From positions 682,001 through 746,000 of the forward strand of contig NZ_CP126738.1 in the NCBI RefSeq assembly GCF_030246865.1: 64,000 nucleotides of DNA. The letters are read 5' to 3'. Source of the DNA: Microbacterium sp. zg-B96. GTDB taxonomy: Bacteria; Actinomycetota; Actinomycetes; Actinomycetales; Microbacteriaceae. Position 1 is the stretch's first letter. The number at the start of each line of letters is the position of its first letter. Positions 21,442-31,100 of the stretch are shown in pieces. Made by a program: the position numbers and the translations under genes. The notes below the pieces were generated by a model. It made no database searches and was not told the origin of the DNA. It saw nothing but the letters and a program-made list of their open reading frames with translations.

Positions 21442-21498
21442 CAATCGCCATCCTCGGGCCGTGAGGCTCACCCGAACCCAAGAGATCGAAGGAAAACC

Positions 21499-22746
21499 AT
21501 GAAGAACAACACGATTGGAGCCGTCGCGCTCCTGGGCGCTGCGGCGCTCGTCCTCGCCGGGTGCTCGAACACCGGCGGCGGTGGCGGTGACGCCGATGCC
21601 GAGGGCGCCGAGATCCGGGTGTGGCTGGTCGGGGCGGATACGCCCGACGCCGCCCGCGACTACCTCGTGGAGACATTCGAGGAGGACAACCCCGGCTCCA
21701 CGCTCGTCATCGAGGAGCAGAGCTGGGACGGTCTGGTCGACAAGCTCACGACGAGCCTGTCCAGCTCGGACAGCCCGGACCTCGTCGAATTCGGCAACAC
21801 GCAGGCCCCGGCGTTCACCTCGGTGGGGGCACTGCTGGACATCTCCGACATCTACGAAGACCTCGGCGGCGATGATCTGCTGCCCGGCTTCGTCGAGGCA
21901 GGCAGCTACGAGGGCGCGTTCTACGCCGCACCGTTGTACTCCGGCGCGCGCGTCGTCTTCGCCGACCCCGCGTTCGTGTCCGAGGCGCCCGCCACGCTCG
22001 AGGAGTACGTCGCGACGGCGAAGGACCTCGCGTCGGCCAACGCCGGCGACAGCGGCATCTACTTCGCCGGTCAGGACTGGTACAACGCCCTGCCCTTCAT
22101 CTGGGAGAACGGCGGCGAGATCGCCGTCCCCGACGGTGACCAGTGGGACGCCCAGCTGAGCAGCTCGGAATCGGTGGCAGGGCTCCTGCAGGTGCAGGAC
22201 CTGATGACCACCGCGTCCACCGCGCCGAAGGACGGCGACAACGCCGAGCCGTGGACCCCGTATTGCGAGGGCACCGCGATCCAGTTCTCGGCGCCGAACT
22301 GGGCACTGGGACTGGCCAGCGCCTGCGAGACCCAGACCCCGCCGGCAGCCCCGTTCGTCTACGCCCTCCCCGGTGCCGACGGTGAGGCCGCCCAGGTGTT
22401 CGCGGGTGGGTCGAACATCGGCATCTCGGCCAAGTCGGCCAACCCGGAGCTGGCCAAGAGCGCGCTGGGGATCATCCTGAGCGACGAGTTCCAGACGATC
22501 TACGGCGAGAACGGCCTGATCCCGGCGAAGAAGTCGCTCGCCTCGACGCTCGGCGACACCCCGGAGGCGCAGGCGTTCACCGAGGCGGCGGGCAACGCCA
22601 AGCTGACGCCCGCTTCGCCGAACTGGGCGGAGGTGGAAGCCTCCCGCGTGCTCGAGGACTTCTTCGTCAAGATCGCGCAGGGCGGCGACGTGCCCTCGCT
22701 CGCCGAAGAGGTCGACGTCACCATCGAGGAGATCCTCAACGGCTGA
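21499..22746 (+). CDS. ABC sugar-binding lipoprotein (CUT1, probable chito-oligosaccharide/GlcNAc)
   Basis: 415 residues. The signal peptide ends in a lipobox (LVLAGC, lipidated C22) followed by a glycine-rich linker. The mature protein has the type-1 sugar-binding fold (PF01547-like) with WLVGADTPDAARDYLVETFEEDNPG at its start. It captures sugar outside the membrane for the two permeases encoded next. AAGGAAAACC is the ribosome site. Sugar identity follows from neighbours (ROK kinase, nagB, nagA, GH20) and is inference. Confidence 0.88.
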   Translation: MKNNTIGAVALLGAAALVLAGCSNTGGGGGDADAEGAEIRVWLVGADTPDAARDYLVETFEEDNPGSTLVIEEQSWDGLVDKLTTSLSSSDSPDLVEFGNTQAPAFTSVGALLDISDIYEDLGGDDLLPGFVEAGSYEGAFYAAPLYSGARVVFADPAFVSEAPATLEEYVATAKDLASANAGDSGIYFAGQDWYNALPFIWENGGEIAVPDGDQWDAQLSSSESVAGLLQVQDLMTTASTAPKDGDNAEPWTPYCEGTAIQFSAPNWALGLASACETQTPPAAPFVYALPGADGEAAQVFAGGSNIGISAKSANPELAKSALGIILSDEFQTIYGENGLIPAKKSLASTLGDTPEAQAFTEAAGNAKLTPASPNWAEVEASRVLEDFFVKIAQGGDVPSLAEEVDVTIEEILNG

Positions 22747-22751
22747 CCCGT

Positions 22752-22786
22752 CGGGGTACGGCCCGTACGCGCGGGCCCGTACCCCG
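22752..22786 (+). terminator. intra-operon stem-loop after the binding-protein gene
   Basis: CGGGGTACGGCCCG (22752-22765) pairs with CGGGCCCGTACCCCG (22772-22786) with one bulged base. Such hairpins between a binding-protein gene and its permeases usually protect or partially terminate the mRNA, giving excess binding protein. Confidence 0.65.
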
Positions 22787-22810
22787 CACGCCCCGGTATC
22801 AGGAGCACCC

Positions 22811-23788
22811 ATGCCCGTCATGAAAAGCGACCTCGACCCGTCGATCACCGCGATCGACGACGGCGCCACGGTCGACCCTCCGCCCCGCCGCGCCCGGCGC
22901 CCCGGCGGCTTTACGCCCTATGCGCTGCTGCTGCCGGCGCTGGTCGTCCTCGCCGTCATCACCGGTTGGCCGCTGCTGCAGCTGCTCATCATGAGCGTGC
23001 AGGAGTTCGGCCGAGCACAGGTGTTCGGTGCCCCGCCCGAGTTCGTCGGCTTGGCCAACTACCTCGCGGTACTCACCGACTCGGAGTTCTGGGAGGTGCT
23101 CAGCCGCTCGCTGCTGTTCGCGGCGGTGTGCGTCGTGGTCACGATGGTGCTCGGCATCCTCGTCGCCCTGCTGCTGGCGCGCCTGGGAAAGGTGCTGCGC
23201 ACCGTCGTGTCGGTGGGTCTGCTGCTGGCGTGGGCGATGCCGCCGCTGTCGGCGACGATCGTGTGGGGGTGGATCTTCGACACCCAGTACGGCGTGCTCA
23301 ACCACGTGCTGGTGAACGGGTTCGGGCTGGAGCAGTTCACCGGGCATTCGTGGCTCATCGAGCCGCTGAGCTTCTTCTTCGTCGCGTCGGTCATCATCGT
23401 GTGGGGCGCGGTGCCCTTCGTCGCCTTCACCGTGTACGCCGGCCTCACGCAGGTGCCCGATGAAGTGCTCGAAGCGGCGCAACTGGATGGGGCGGGGGCG
23501 ACCCAGCGCTTCTTCCTCGTGGTGGTTCCGTTCATCCGACCGATCCTCGCGATCGTGACGATCCTGCAGGTCATCTGGGATCTGCGTGTGTTCACGCAGA
23601 TCTACGCACTGCAGTCGATCGGCGGACTGGCCGAGCAGACCAACACCCTCGGCGTGTACATCTACCGGGTGTCGCTCGGGTCGGGCGACTTCGGCGCCGG
23701 TGGGGCCATCTCGGTGATCGTCGTACTGCTGCTGGTGGGGCTGTCGGCGTTCTACGTGCGTCGCAGCGTCAAGGAGGAGGCGCTGTGA
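22811..23788 (+). CDS. ABC sugar permease, MalF type
   Basis: 325 residues with six helices. The cytoplasmic EAA loop reads EVLEAAQLDGAGATQRFFLVVVPFIRPIL, the contact point for the ATPase. The first helix follows an N-terminal basic stretch. AGGAGC lies before the ATG. No ATP-binding subunit is encoded in the operon, so a shared MsiK-type ATPase elsewhere must be assumed. The stop overlaps the next permease by 4 nt. Confidence 0.9.
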   Translation: MPVMKSDLDPSITAIDDGATVDPPPRRARRPGGFTPYALLLPALVVLAVITGWPLLQLLIMSVQEFGRAQVFGAPPEFVGLANYLAVLTDSEFWEVLSRSLLFAAVCVVVTMVLGILVALLLARLGKVLRTVVSVGLLLAWAMPPLSATIVWGWIFDTQYGVLNHVLVNGFGLEQFTGHSWLIEPLSFFFVASVIIVWGAVPFVAFTVYAGLTQVPDEVLEAAQLDGAGATQRFFLVVVPFIRPILAIVTILQVIWDLRVFTQIYALQSIGGLAEQTNTLGVYIYRVSLGSGDFGAGGAISVIVVLLLVGLSAFYVRRSVKEEAL

Positions 23789-24663
23789 GCGCCGCTGTGT
23801 CGTCCGCCCGCCGTCCGGGGCGCCTGCGCCGCCGTGTCGGCTCGTTGCTCACCGTCGCCGCCGCCGTGGTGGTCTTCCTCGCCTCGGTGTTCCCGGTGTA
23901 TTGGATGGTCAACACGTCGTTCCAGCCCAACGGGCAGGTACGAGGCAGCGAGCTGCACTTCTGGCCCGACAACTTCACGCTCGACAACTACGTCGGAGTC
24001 GTGTCGGGCTCGGCGCGCGCACCCTTCCTCCCCGCGCTGGGCAACTCGCTCATGGTGGCGCTGCTGACGGTCGTCATCGCGCTGGTGTTCGCCTTCCTCG
24101 CCGCCCTCGCCGTCACCCGGTTCCGCTTCCGCAGCCGGGCGCCGTTCATCATCACGATCCTCGTCATCCAGATGATCCCCGCCGAGGCGATGATCATCTC
24201 GGTGTTCCGCCTCATCGACGGCTGGCAGCTGCTCAACAGCGTCATCGGGCTCACGCTCGTGTACATCGCCACCGTGCTGCCGTTCACGATCTGGACGCTG
24301 CGCGGCTTCGTCAACGGGCTACCGATCGAATTGGAGGAAGCCGGCATGATCGACGGGCTCAGCCGCTCGCAGGCGTTCTGGAAGATCACCTTCCCGCTGC
24401 TCGCGCCGGGGCTGGTCGCCACCGGCGTGTTCGGCTTCATCCAGGCGTGGAACGAGTTCGTGTTCGCCCTCGTGCTCAACCCCCGGCCCGAGGCGATGAC
24501 CCTGCCGGTGTGGCTGCGCACCTTCCTCGACCCCAACGGCGGCATCAACTGGGCCGAGCTCATGGCCGGCTCCACCCTGGTGGCGATCCCGGTCGTGGTG
24601 TTCTTCCTCATCGTGCAGAACCGCATGACCGGCGGCATGGTCGCCGGGGCGGTCAAGGGCTGA
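23785..24663 (+). CDS. ABC sugar permease, MalG type
   Basis: 292 residues and six helices. The EAA loop reads IELEEAGMIDGLSRSQAFWKITFPLLAPG. It forms the translocation pore with the preceding permease. The start is GTG overlapping the upstream TGA, with AAGGAGGAGG at ideal spacing. The stop overlaps the kinase ATG (TGATG). Confidence 0.9.
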   Translation: MSAAVSSARRPGRLRRRVGSLLTVAAAVVVFLASVFPVYWMVNTSFQPNGQVRGSELHFWPDNFTLDNYVGVVSGSARAPFLPALGNSLMVALLTVVIALVFAFLAALAVTRFRFRSRAPFIITILVIQMIPAEAMIISVFRLIDGWQLLNSVIGLTLVYIATVLPFTIWTLRGFVNGLPIELEEAGMIDGLSRSQAFWKITFPLLAPGLVATGVFGFIQAWNEFVFALVLNPRPEAMTLPVWLRTFLDPNGGINWAELMAGSTLVAIPVVVFFLIVQNRMTGGMVAGAVKG

Positions 24664-25580
24664 TGCTGCGCATCGGGCTCGATGTCGGCGGCACCAAGAC
24701 CCTCGCCGTCGCGGTGGCCGCCGACGACAGCATCGTCGCGCAGGCGCGGCTGCGCACCGGCCGGGGTCCGGATGCCGTGGTGTCGGGCATCGTCGAGGCG
24801 GTGCGGCAGGTGCGGAAGGCCGCGGGCGCCGGCCCGGTGCGTTCGGTGGGTGTGGGGATCCCCGGCCAGGTCGATCGCGGCAGGGTCACCCATGCGCTGA
24901 ACCTCGGTATCGACGACCTCGATCTGGTCGCGGCCCTCACGCCGCGGCTGGGGGCGCCGCCGGCGGTCGAGAACGATGTGAGGGCCGCCGCGCTGGGCGC
25001 GTACACGCTGCGGGGGAGCGCGGGGTCCCTCGCGTACCTGAACCTCGGGACCGGGGTGGCGGCAGGGATCGTCTCGGACGGCCGCGTGTGGCGTGGCGCC
25101 CGCGGGGCGGCGGGCGAGGTCGGCCACATCTCGATCGATCCCGCCGGGCCGACGTGCCGGTGCGGCCAACGAGGCTGCATCGAGGCGTTCGCCGGTGGCG
25201 CGTCGCTCGCCCGCCGGTGGCGGCGGCCGGGAGACGTTCCGGTGCAGGACCTGTTCGATACGGCGGATGCCGGCGACCCGGACGCGTCGGCGATCCGCAC
25301 CGGCATCGTCTGCGCAGTGGCATCCGCGGCGCAGGTGCTCATCCTCACCGCCGACGTCGACGTCGTCGTGCTGGGCGGCGGCCTGACCGGACTGGGCGAG
25401 CGGCTGGCGGCCCCGGTGCGGGCGGAACTGAACTCACGGGCCGGCGCGTCGGATTTCCTGCGCTCGCTGCGGTTGGATGGGAGAGTCACGCTGCTGCCCG
25501 TCGGCTCACCCGCCGCAGCTCTGGGAGCAGCACTGGTAGGCGCGGCATCCGCGCCCGAGGAGGTATTTGGCCATGGCTGA
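24663..25580 (+). CDS. ROK family sugar kinase (probable N-acetylglucosamine kinase)
   Basis: 305 residues. The ATP motif LDVGGTKTLAVAVA is intact, unlike in the ROK regulator upstream, and there is no HTH domain. GEVGHISIDPAGPTCRCGQRGCIEAF contains the catalytic/zinc ROK signature. It would phosphorylate imported GlcNAc for NagA and NagB; glucose is the alternative. Coupled by overlap to both neighbours (1 nt with the permease, 8 nt with nagB). Confidence 0.87.
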   Translation: MLRIGLDVGGTKTLAVAVAADDSIVAQARLRTGRGPDAVVSGIVEAVRQVRKAAGAGPVRSVGVGIPGQVDRGRVTHALNLGIDDLDLVAALTPRLGAPPAVENDVRAAALGAYTLRGSAGSLAYLNLGTGVAAGIVSDGRVWRGARGAAGEVGHISIDPAGPTCRCGQRGCIEAFAGGASLARRWRRPGDVPVQDLFDTADAGDPDASAIRTGIVCAVASAAQVLILTADVDVVVLGGGLTGLGERLAAPVRAELNSRAGASDFLRSLRLDGRVTLLPVGSPAAALGAALVGAASAPEEVFGHG

Positions 25581-26352
25581 GATCGTGATCGTCCCGACAC
25601 CGGCGGATGCCGGCGCGCTCGTCGCGGCGGAGATCCTCTCCCTCGTGCGGCGCACGCCCGACGCCGTGCTGGGACTTGCCACCGGGTCCACCCCGCTGCC
25701 GGTCTACGAGGCGCTGCGTGCGCGACGCGACGAGGTCGACCTGTCGCGCGTGCGCGGCTTCGCGTTGGACGAGTACGTGGGCATCGACCCGGCGCACCCG
25801 GAGAGCTATCGCAACGTCATCTTCCGCGAGGTCGTCGAGCCGCTCGGGCTGGACCCGGCGCGGGTGCGCGTGCCCGACGGGTCGCTCGCGGGCATCGAGC
25901 ACGCCGGTGAGGACTACGAGCGGGCCATCGCGGCGGCAGGCGGGGTCGACCTGCAGATCCTCGGGATCGGCACCGACGGGCACATCGGGTTCAACGAGCC
26001 GGGCTCCTCCTTCGCCTCCCGCACGCGGGTCAAGACCCTCACCGAGCAGACCATCGCCGACAACGCGCGCTTCTTCGACTCGCCCGGCCAGGTGCCCATG
26101 CACTGCATCACGCAGGGTCTCGGCACGATCCTCGCCGCCCGGCACCTGGTGCTCCTCGCGTTCGGCGAGGGCAAGGCGCCGGCCGTCGCCGGGGCCGTGG
26201 AGGGACCGGTGAGCGCGTCGCTGCCGGGGTCGGCGATCCAGCTGCACCCGCACACGACGGTCGTCGTCGACGAGGCGGCGGCGTCGCAGCTGCAGCGCGC
26301 CGACTACTACCGCTACGCCTGGGCGCACAAGCCCGCCTGGCAGGGACTGTAA
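25573..26352 (+). CDS. nagB: glucosamine-6-phosphate deaminase
   Basis: 259 residues. It turns glucosamine-6-P into fructose-6-P and ammonia. Signatures are LGLATGSTPLPVYEAL (phosphate loop), RGFALDEYVGI (catalytic Asp), and GIGTDGHIGFNEPGSSF. Start ATG 25573 is preferred over a TTG 6 nt upstream, since GAGGAGGT is 8 nt before the ATG. It ends the transport operon; its partner nagA is on the opposite strand 2 kb away. Confidence 0.94.
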   Translation: MAEIVIVPTPADAGALVAAEILSLVRRTPDAVLGLATGSTPLPVYEALRARRDEVDLSRVRGFALDEYVGIDPAHPESYRNVIFREVVEPLGLDPARVRVPDGSLAGIEHAGEDYERAIAAAGGVDLQILGIGTDGHIGFNEPGSSFASRTRVKTLTEQTIADNARFFDSPGQVPMHCITQGLGTILAARHLVLLAFGEGKAPAVAGAVEGPVSASLPGSAIQLHPHTTVVVDEAAASQLQRADYYRYAWAHKPAWQGL

Positions 26353-26367
26353 GCGCGACTGAGCGTC

Positions 26368-27765
26368 TCAGGCGGTGAAGACCTTGCCCGGGTTCAGGAT
26401 GCCGAGCGGATCGAACACCCGCGCGATGTCGCGCTGCAGTCGCCACTGATCCTCGCCCAGTTCGTCGGCCAGCCATCGGCGCTTGAGCACGCCGATGCCG
26501 TGCTCGCCGGTGAGCGTTCCGCCCAGGCGCAGCGCCGCGCGGAACAGCGCGTCGGCGGCGTCCCAGATGTGCGGCGGCACCTCGGGCCCGGTGAAGACGA
26601 AGTTCGGGTGCAGGTTGCCGTCGCCGGCGTGCGCCACGGTCGGGATCGTCACGCCGAACTCGCGCTCGATGCGGGCGATCTCGTCGAACATCGCCGGCAG
26701 CGCGCTGCGCGGCACCGCGACGTCCTCGATGAGGGTCGTGCCGAGGGTCTCCATCGCCGGATGCATGGCGCGGCGCACCGCGAGCAGCCGCTCGCCCTCC
26801 GCCTCGTCGGCGGCGACCACGACCGCGCCGCCGGCGGCGGTGAGCACCCGTGCGATCGCGTCGGCCTCGACGTGGGCGGCGGGGCCGTCGGTCTGGATCG
26901 TCAGCTGCGTGGCGCCGGCTGTCGGGGGTGCCAGCTGCAGCAGCCGGTGCGCGGCGGCCAGACACGTGGCATCCATCAGCTCCATGATCGCCGGCTGGAT
27001 GCCGCTCGCGGTGACGGCGGCCGAGGCGACCGCCGCGGCGCGCACGTCGGGGAAGGTCGCCGCGATCGTGCGCGTGGCGCCGGGTACGAGCCGGCGGAGC
27101 TTGAGGGTGGCGCCGACGACGACGCCGAGGGTGCCCTCCGAGCCGATCATGAGGGAGGTCAAGTCCAGCCCCGTCACGCCCTTGACGCTGCGGTGACCGA
27201 AGCGCATCAGGCGCCCGTCGGCGAGCACGACGTCCACGGCCAGCACTGCGTCGCGGACGACACCGTACTTGGCGCACAGCAGCCCGCCCGCACCGGTGGC
27301 GATGTTGCCGCCGACGGTCGAGATCTCCCGACTGGCGGGGTCGGGCGCCCACCACAGGCCCTGGGCGGCGAGGGCGGCGTTGAGCTGGGCGTTGAGGATG
27401 CCGGGTTCGACGACGGCGAGCAGGTCGTCGGGGCGCACCTCGAGGATGCGGTCCATGCCCCGCACCGACAGCGCGATCTCGCCGGGTCCGGCGTTGGCGC
27501 CGCCGGCCAGGCCCGTGCCGGCGCCGCGGGTCACGACGGGAGTGCGGGTCTCGGTCGCGATGCGCAGTGTCGTCTGTACGTCGGCGACCGAGGCGGCGCG
27601 CACGACCGCCAGCGGCGGACCGGCCGACGCGTGCCCCGACTTGTCGGCGCGGGCCGCCTGGAGCGCGGCGGGCGTGGTGTCGACGCGGCCGGGGAGCGCG
27701 GCGTGCAGCAGCGCGACCGGGTCCGATGCCGCGGCGGGCGTCGCGGGCCGCGCCGAGTCGGTCAT
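26368..27765 (-). CDS. FAD-binding oxidoreductase, GlcD/D-lactate dehydrogenase type
   Basis: 465 residues. The FAD_binding_4 (PCMH) domain at about 40-215 contains VVTRGAGTGLAGGANAGPG and STVGGNIATGAGGLLCAKYG. The FAD-oxidase C-terminal domain holds HAGDGNLHPNF and GEHGIGVLKRRWL, the conserved histidines of glycolate/D-lactate oxidising enzymes. No GlcE or GlcF partner is adjacent, so it may act alone on D-lactate or another 2-hydroxy acid. It overlaps yrdB by 4 nt and separates nagB from nagA. Confidence 0.85.
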   Translation of the reverse strand: MTDSARPATPAAASDPVALLHAALPGRVDTTPAALQAARADKSGHASAGPPLAVVRAASVADVQTTLRIATETRTPVVTRGAGTGLAGGANAGPGEIALSVRGMDRILEVRPDDLLAVVEPGILNAQLNAALAAQGLWWAPDPASREISTVGGNIATGAGGLLCAKYGVVRDAVLAVDVVLADGRLMRFGHRSVKGVTGLDLTSLMIGSEGTLGVVVGATLKLRRLVPGATRTIAATFPDVRAAAVASAAVTASGIQPAIMELMDATCLAAAHRLLQLAPPTAGATQLTIQTDGPAAHVEADAIARVLTAAGGAVVVAADEAEGERLLAVRRAMHPAMETLGTTLIEDVAVPRSALPAMFDEIARIEREFGVTIPTVAHAGDGNLHPNFVFTGPEVPPHIWDAADALFRAALRLGGTLTGEHGIGVLKRRWLADELGEDQWRLQRDIARVFDPLGILNPGKVFTA

Positions 27766-28160
27766 GCGAAGCGGCGGCGACCGGAGATGACCCCGACGGT
27801 CACGGCGACGACGGCGAAGCCCAGACCCACCCACGCGTTGCCCAGCGCCCACCAGGCGATCGTCGCGGCGGCGTAGACGAGAAGTTCGACCAGGGCGCGG
27901 ACGAACGGGTGCACCGCGAGCACCGCGCGCGGCGACACGAACAGTGCCCACAGCAGGATCGCGACGACCGGCGAGCCGATCCCGACCACGAGGTTCCACG
28001 GCCAGTCCCAGGCCACGAATCCCCAGAATGCCAGCGTGCCGAAGGCGAACAGGCCGCACACGACCGAGAGCACGTCCACGGCGTCCAGGCCGGGCCGGGT
28101 GCCGGCTTGCGGCTGCGGCTCGGCGGGTGTCTCGGGGCGCACGGAGGGCAGATCGGACAT
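27762..28160 (-). CDS. YrdB-like membrane protein (DUF2568)
   Basis: 132 residues with a short Pro-rich cytoplasmic head and four hydrophobic helices (for example VLSVVCGLFAFGTLAFWGFV). Small YrdB/DUF2568 proteins have this layout; function is unknown. TAGACT sits exactly 6 nt before the ATG, so the glcD operon is probably transcribed leaderless from here. Confidence 0.7.
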   Translation of the reverse strand: MSDLPSVRPETPAEPQPQAGTRPGLDAVDVLSVVCGLFAFGTLAFWGFVAWDWPWNLVVGIGSPVVAILLWALFVSPRAVLAVHPFVRALVELLVYAAATIAWWALGNAWVGLGFAVVAVTVGVISGRRRFA

Positions 28161-28205
28161 GCGCTCAGTCTACGTGGGGCCTGGCGTGTGACCGCGGGCG
28201 CGGGG

Positions 28206-28276
28206 CGCGGCATCCGCTCCGCGCGCGGCCCGGTGTCCAGCGTAGGAGATGTGGCCGAGGGAGGACGGATGCCGCG
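28206..28276. repeat. widely spaced inverted pair carrying GGCATCC/GGATGCC
   Basis: CGCGGCATCCG (28206-28216) and its exact complement (28266-28276) lie 49 nt apart in the gap between nagA and yrdB. A 12-bp direct repeat TCCTACGCTCGT (28284-28295, 28302-28313) runs into the nagA stop. No gene is visible in 28161-28303. Confidence 0.6.
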
Positions 28277-28303
28277 GGTTCGGTCCTACGCTCGTCCCTT
28301 TTC

Positions 28304-29464
28304 CTACGCTCGTGACCCCGCGGCCGGCACGGGCTCGCCGTCCACCCACACCTCGCGCACGCGCAGGTCGGGGTCCAACAGCACCGCGTCGGCCGTCGCC
28401 CCGACGGCAAGCGACCCGGCTGCGGCGCGCACGGCCCGGGCGGGTACCGTCGTCAGTGCCGCCACCGCCTCCGGCAGGGGCACGCCGCACTCCGCGGTGA
28501 CCAGGCGCAGCGCGGCATCCTGCATCAGCGTGGAGCCGGCGATCGAGCCACCGTCATCCAGGCGCGCCACGCCGCCGGCCACCGTGACGGCGAGCCCGCC
28601 GAGGCTATAGGGGCCGTCGGGGGCCCCGGCCGCAGCCATCGCGTCGGTGATCAGCGCGACGCGCCCCGGCGCCCCGGCGAAGACGAGCCGCATGACGTCG
28701 GGGTGCACGTGCGTGCCGTCGGCGATGAGCTCCAGCGTCACGCGGTCGTCACCCATCGCGGCCACGACGGGTCCGGGGGAGCGGTGGTGGATGCCGCGCA
28801 TGCCGTTGAACGCATGCGTCAGGATCGTCGCGCCCGCATCGAACGCCCGCTGCGCAGCAGCCGCGTCGGCGTCGGTGTGTCCGATCGCGACGACCACGCC
28901 CGCCGCGACGAACCGCGCGATCGCCTCGGCCGCCCCCGGCAGCTCCGGCGCCAGGGTCACCTGCCGCAGCGTGCCATCCGCGGCAGTCAGCAGCCGGTCG
29001 ACGGATGCCGCGTCCGGCGCCCGCAGCAGACCCGCCGTGTGCGCGCCCTTGTGTCCGGCGGCCAGGAACGGCCCCTCCAGGTGGGAACCGAGGATCGTGG
29101 CATCCGTCCGGGCGAGCGCGGCGACCATGCCCACTCGCGCGACCAGGTCGTCGATCGACGCGGTCACCAGCGACAGCACGGCGCGGGTGGTGCCGTGTGC
29201 ACGGTGCACGGCACGGGCCGCCGCGATCTCTGCCGGGCCGTCGTCGAACGCGCCGCCAGCGCCGCCGTGCCCGTGGATGTCGACGAACCCGGGGGTCAGC
29301 CACGCACCGCCGCCGTCGCGGACATCGCGGGGCGCGAGGTCCTGCCATCCGTCGCCGTGGCCGGCAGCCACCACGTGGCCGGCGTCGAACGCGACCCACG
29401 CGGCGCCGGCGACGGTGCCGGCATCCACCAGCCGGACGTCTCGGATGACGCGGGCGACGCTCAT
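28304..29464 (-). CDS. nagA: N-acetylglucosamine-6-phosphate deacetylase
   Basis: 386 residues, an amidohydrolase TIM barrel. Visible metal and catalytic features are H64-x-H66 (VDIHGHGG), E in SHLEGPFL, IGHTDADA, HAFNGMRG and ITDAMAAAG. It deacetylates GlcNAc-6-P to glucosamine-6-P, the substrate of NagB. The ATG overlaps the hexosaminidase stop by 4 nt, so the pair is one operon running away from the riboswitch. Confidence 0.93.
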   Translation of the reverse strand: MSVARVIRDVRLVDAGTVAGAAWVAFDAGHVVAAGHGDGWQDLAPRDVRDGGGAWLTPGFVDIHGHGGAGGAFDDGPAEIAAARAVHRAHGTTRAVLSLVTASIDDLVARVGMVAALARTDATILGSHLEGPFLAAGHKGAHTAGLLRAPDAASVDRLLTAADGTLRQVTLAPELPGAAEAIARFVAAGVVVAIGHTDADAAAAQRAFDAGATILTHAFNGMRGIHHRSPGPVVAAMGDDRVTLELIADGTHVHPDVMRLVFAGAPGRVALITDAMAAAGAPDGPYSLGGLAVTVAGGVARLDDGGSIAGSTLMQDAALRLVTAECGVPLPEAVAALTTVPARAVRAAAGSLAVGATADAVLLDPDLRVREVWVDGEPVPAAGSRA

Positions 29465-31002
29465 GCGCCTGTCCAGTCGATCTCCGGGGAGCGGTCGAAC
29501 CCGATGCCGGCGGCCTGCCACGCCGGCCCTCGGGCAGCCAGGCGGGTGCGGAACGACGCCCAGGTGCGGTCGGGGTGGGTGCCGGTCGCGGGCGACCACG
29601 CGGCCTCCGCCGCGGCGGCGATGCGGGGGAAGGCCAGCGCCTCGATGTCGGCGAGGGTGCGCACCGTCTCGGTCCACAGCGGCGCCTCGACGCCCAGGAT
29701 GTCGGCTTCCCCCACGCCGTCGATCACGTCCGCCGGCTCCCAGCGGTAGGAGCGCTCCACGCTGGTGGCCCCGTTCGCCCACGTCAGCCCGAGCGCGCCG
29801 TCGGGGTCGCGCTTCATGTCGAGGTAGACCGCGTCGGCGGGCGACAGGATGAGCTGGGAGCCGCCGCGCGCGAAGGCTGCGGCGTTGTCCGCATCGGCGC
29901 CGGAGACGAACCCCCAGTACTGCCCGATCGTCGACGGTGCGATCTCGGGTGCGGCGCCGGCCTCGTGCCAGGCCAGCGGCGTCTTGCCGAGGTTGGCGAC
30001 CAGCTCGGTGACCCGCGCGATGAACACCGCGAAGTCGTCGGGGTCGGTACCCAGGCACTCGTCGCCGCCGATGTGCAGGTAGGGGCCGGGGGTGATCGCG
30101 GCGAGCTCACCGAGCACGTCGGCGAGGAAGTCGTAGGTGGCCTCGTCGTCGGTCTTCAGCGACGAGAATCCCACCGCGAAGCCGGTGTACGGCTCGCCCG
30201 CCGCCGGCAGGTGGCCGCCGTACTGCGCCACGTTCTCGCGCACCGTGTCGGTGATGACGGGTGCTTCGGTGATCTCCGGGTAGGCCAGGCCGATGGCGTG
30301 CGTGTGACTGGGGACGTCGATCTCGGGGACGACGGTCATGTGACGCGACGCGGCGTGCGCGACGATCGCCGCGTAATCCTGCTGTGTGTAGAAGCCGCCC
30401 GCCCCGCCGCCCACCGCGGTGCCCGCCGCCCGCGCGGTCAGTTCGGGACGCGAGCGGATCTCGAGGCGCCAGCCCTGGTCGTCGGTGAGGTGCAGGTGCA
30501 GGTGGTTGAGCTTCAGCTCCGCCGCCCGATCGATGTATGTGCAGACCGTCTCGACGGGGAAGAAGTGCCGCGCGACGTCGAGCATGACGCCGCGGTAGGC
30601 GAACCGCGGTGCGTCGGCGATCTCGACCGCCGGGATCACCCAGCCGCCCTCCTCGTCGCCCGCCAGCAGCTGCGCGAGGGTCTGCGCACCGTAGAACAGT
30701 CCGGCCGCTCCCGAGGAGACGACGGCGACGGATGCCGCATCCACCGTGATCGCGTACGACTCCGCGCCGCCCGGTCGCTGCGGCTCGAGCCGGAACTGCA
30801 CCGTGTCCGCGCCGTCGACCCTCGCAGCCGGCTCGGCCAGGCGGATGCCGGTGCGCACCGCGACGAGGTCGGCGAAGGCCGCCGCGGTGTCGAGGTCGCC
30901 GGCGAGCCTGGTCGCTTCGCCGAGGCGGAAGGCCGCACCGTCGGGTGCGGCAACGGCTGCGGGGAGCGGGACGAGGAAGAGGCCTGCGGTGGTGTCTGAC
31001 AC
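29461..31002 (-). CDS. beta-N-acetylhexosaminidase, GH20
   Basis: 513 residues. An alpha/beta GH20b domain leads into a TIM barrel starting [16 protein letters not shown]. The catalytic pair is D314-E315 in HIGGDECLG, and [14 protein letters not shown] is a hallmark. No signal peptide is seen, so it probably cleaves imported chitobiose or other GlcNAc-terminated oligosaccharides in the cytoplasm. GTG is preferred to ATGs at 31023 and 31038 because CAGAAT lies 6 nt before it; the start is the least certain part. Confidence 0.88.
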   Translation of the reverse strand: MSDTTAGLFLVPLPAAVAAPDGAAFRLGEATRLAGDLDTAAAFADLVAVRTGIRLAEPAARVDGADTVQFRLEPQRPGGAESYAITVDAASVAVVSSGAAGLFYGAQTLAQLLAGDEEGGWVIPAVEIADAPRFAYRGVMLDVARHFFPVETVCTYIDRAAELKLNHLHLHLTDDQGWRLEIRSRPELTARAAGTAVGGGAGGFYTQQDYAAIVAHAASRHMTVVPEIDVPSHTHAIGLAYPEITEAPVITDTVRENVAQYGGHLPAAGEPYTGFAVGFSSLKTDDEATYDFLADVLGELAAITPGPYLHIGGDECLGTDPDDFAVFIARVTELVANLGKTPLAWHEAGAAPEIAPSTIGQYWGFVSGADADNAAAFARGGSQLILSPADAVYLDMKRDPDGALGLTWANGATSVERSYRWEPADVIDGVGEADILGVEAPLWTETVRTLADIEALAFPRIAAAAEAAWSPATGTHPDRTWASFRTRLAARGPAWQAAGIGFDRSPEIDWTGA

Positions 31003-31090
31003 ATGGCCATTCTGTCGTGGCATCCGGACGCCCTGCACCTCGACGGCAAACGTCGGCGCCCCCTCTCGCGGGCGCCGACCCCTCGTCCGC

Positions 31091-31096
31091 TATGAT
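31091..31096 (+). promoter_or_regulatory. -10 box of the glyA-folD operon
   Basis: TATGAT with an expected transcription start at about 31102, exactly at the 5' edge of the riboswitch. A perfect 9-bp dyad (GTCGGCGCC at 31052-31060, GGCGCCGAC at 31071-31079) covers the -35 zone and may be an operator. Confidence 0.65.
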
Positions 31097-31100
31097 CGGG

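Noticed and set aside
25567..25569. TTG as nagB start
   Set aside because: Only 2 nt from the GAGGAGGT site; the ATG at 25573 has normal spacing.
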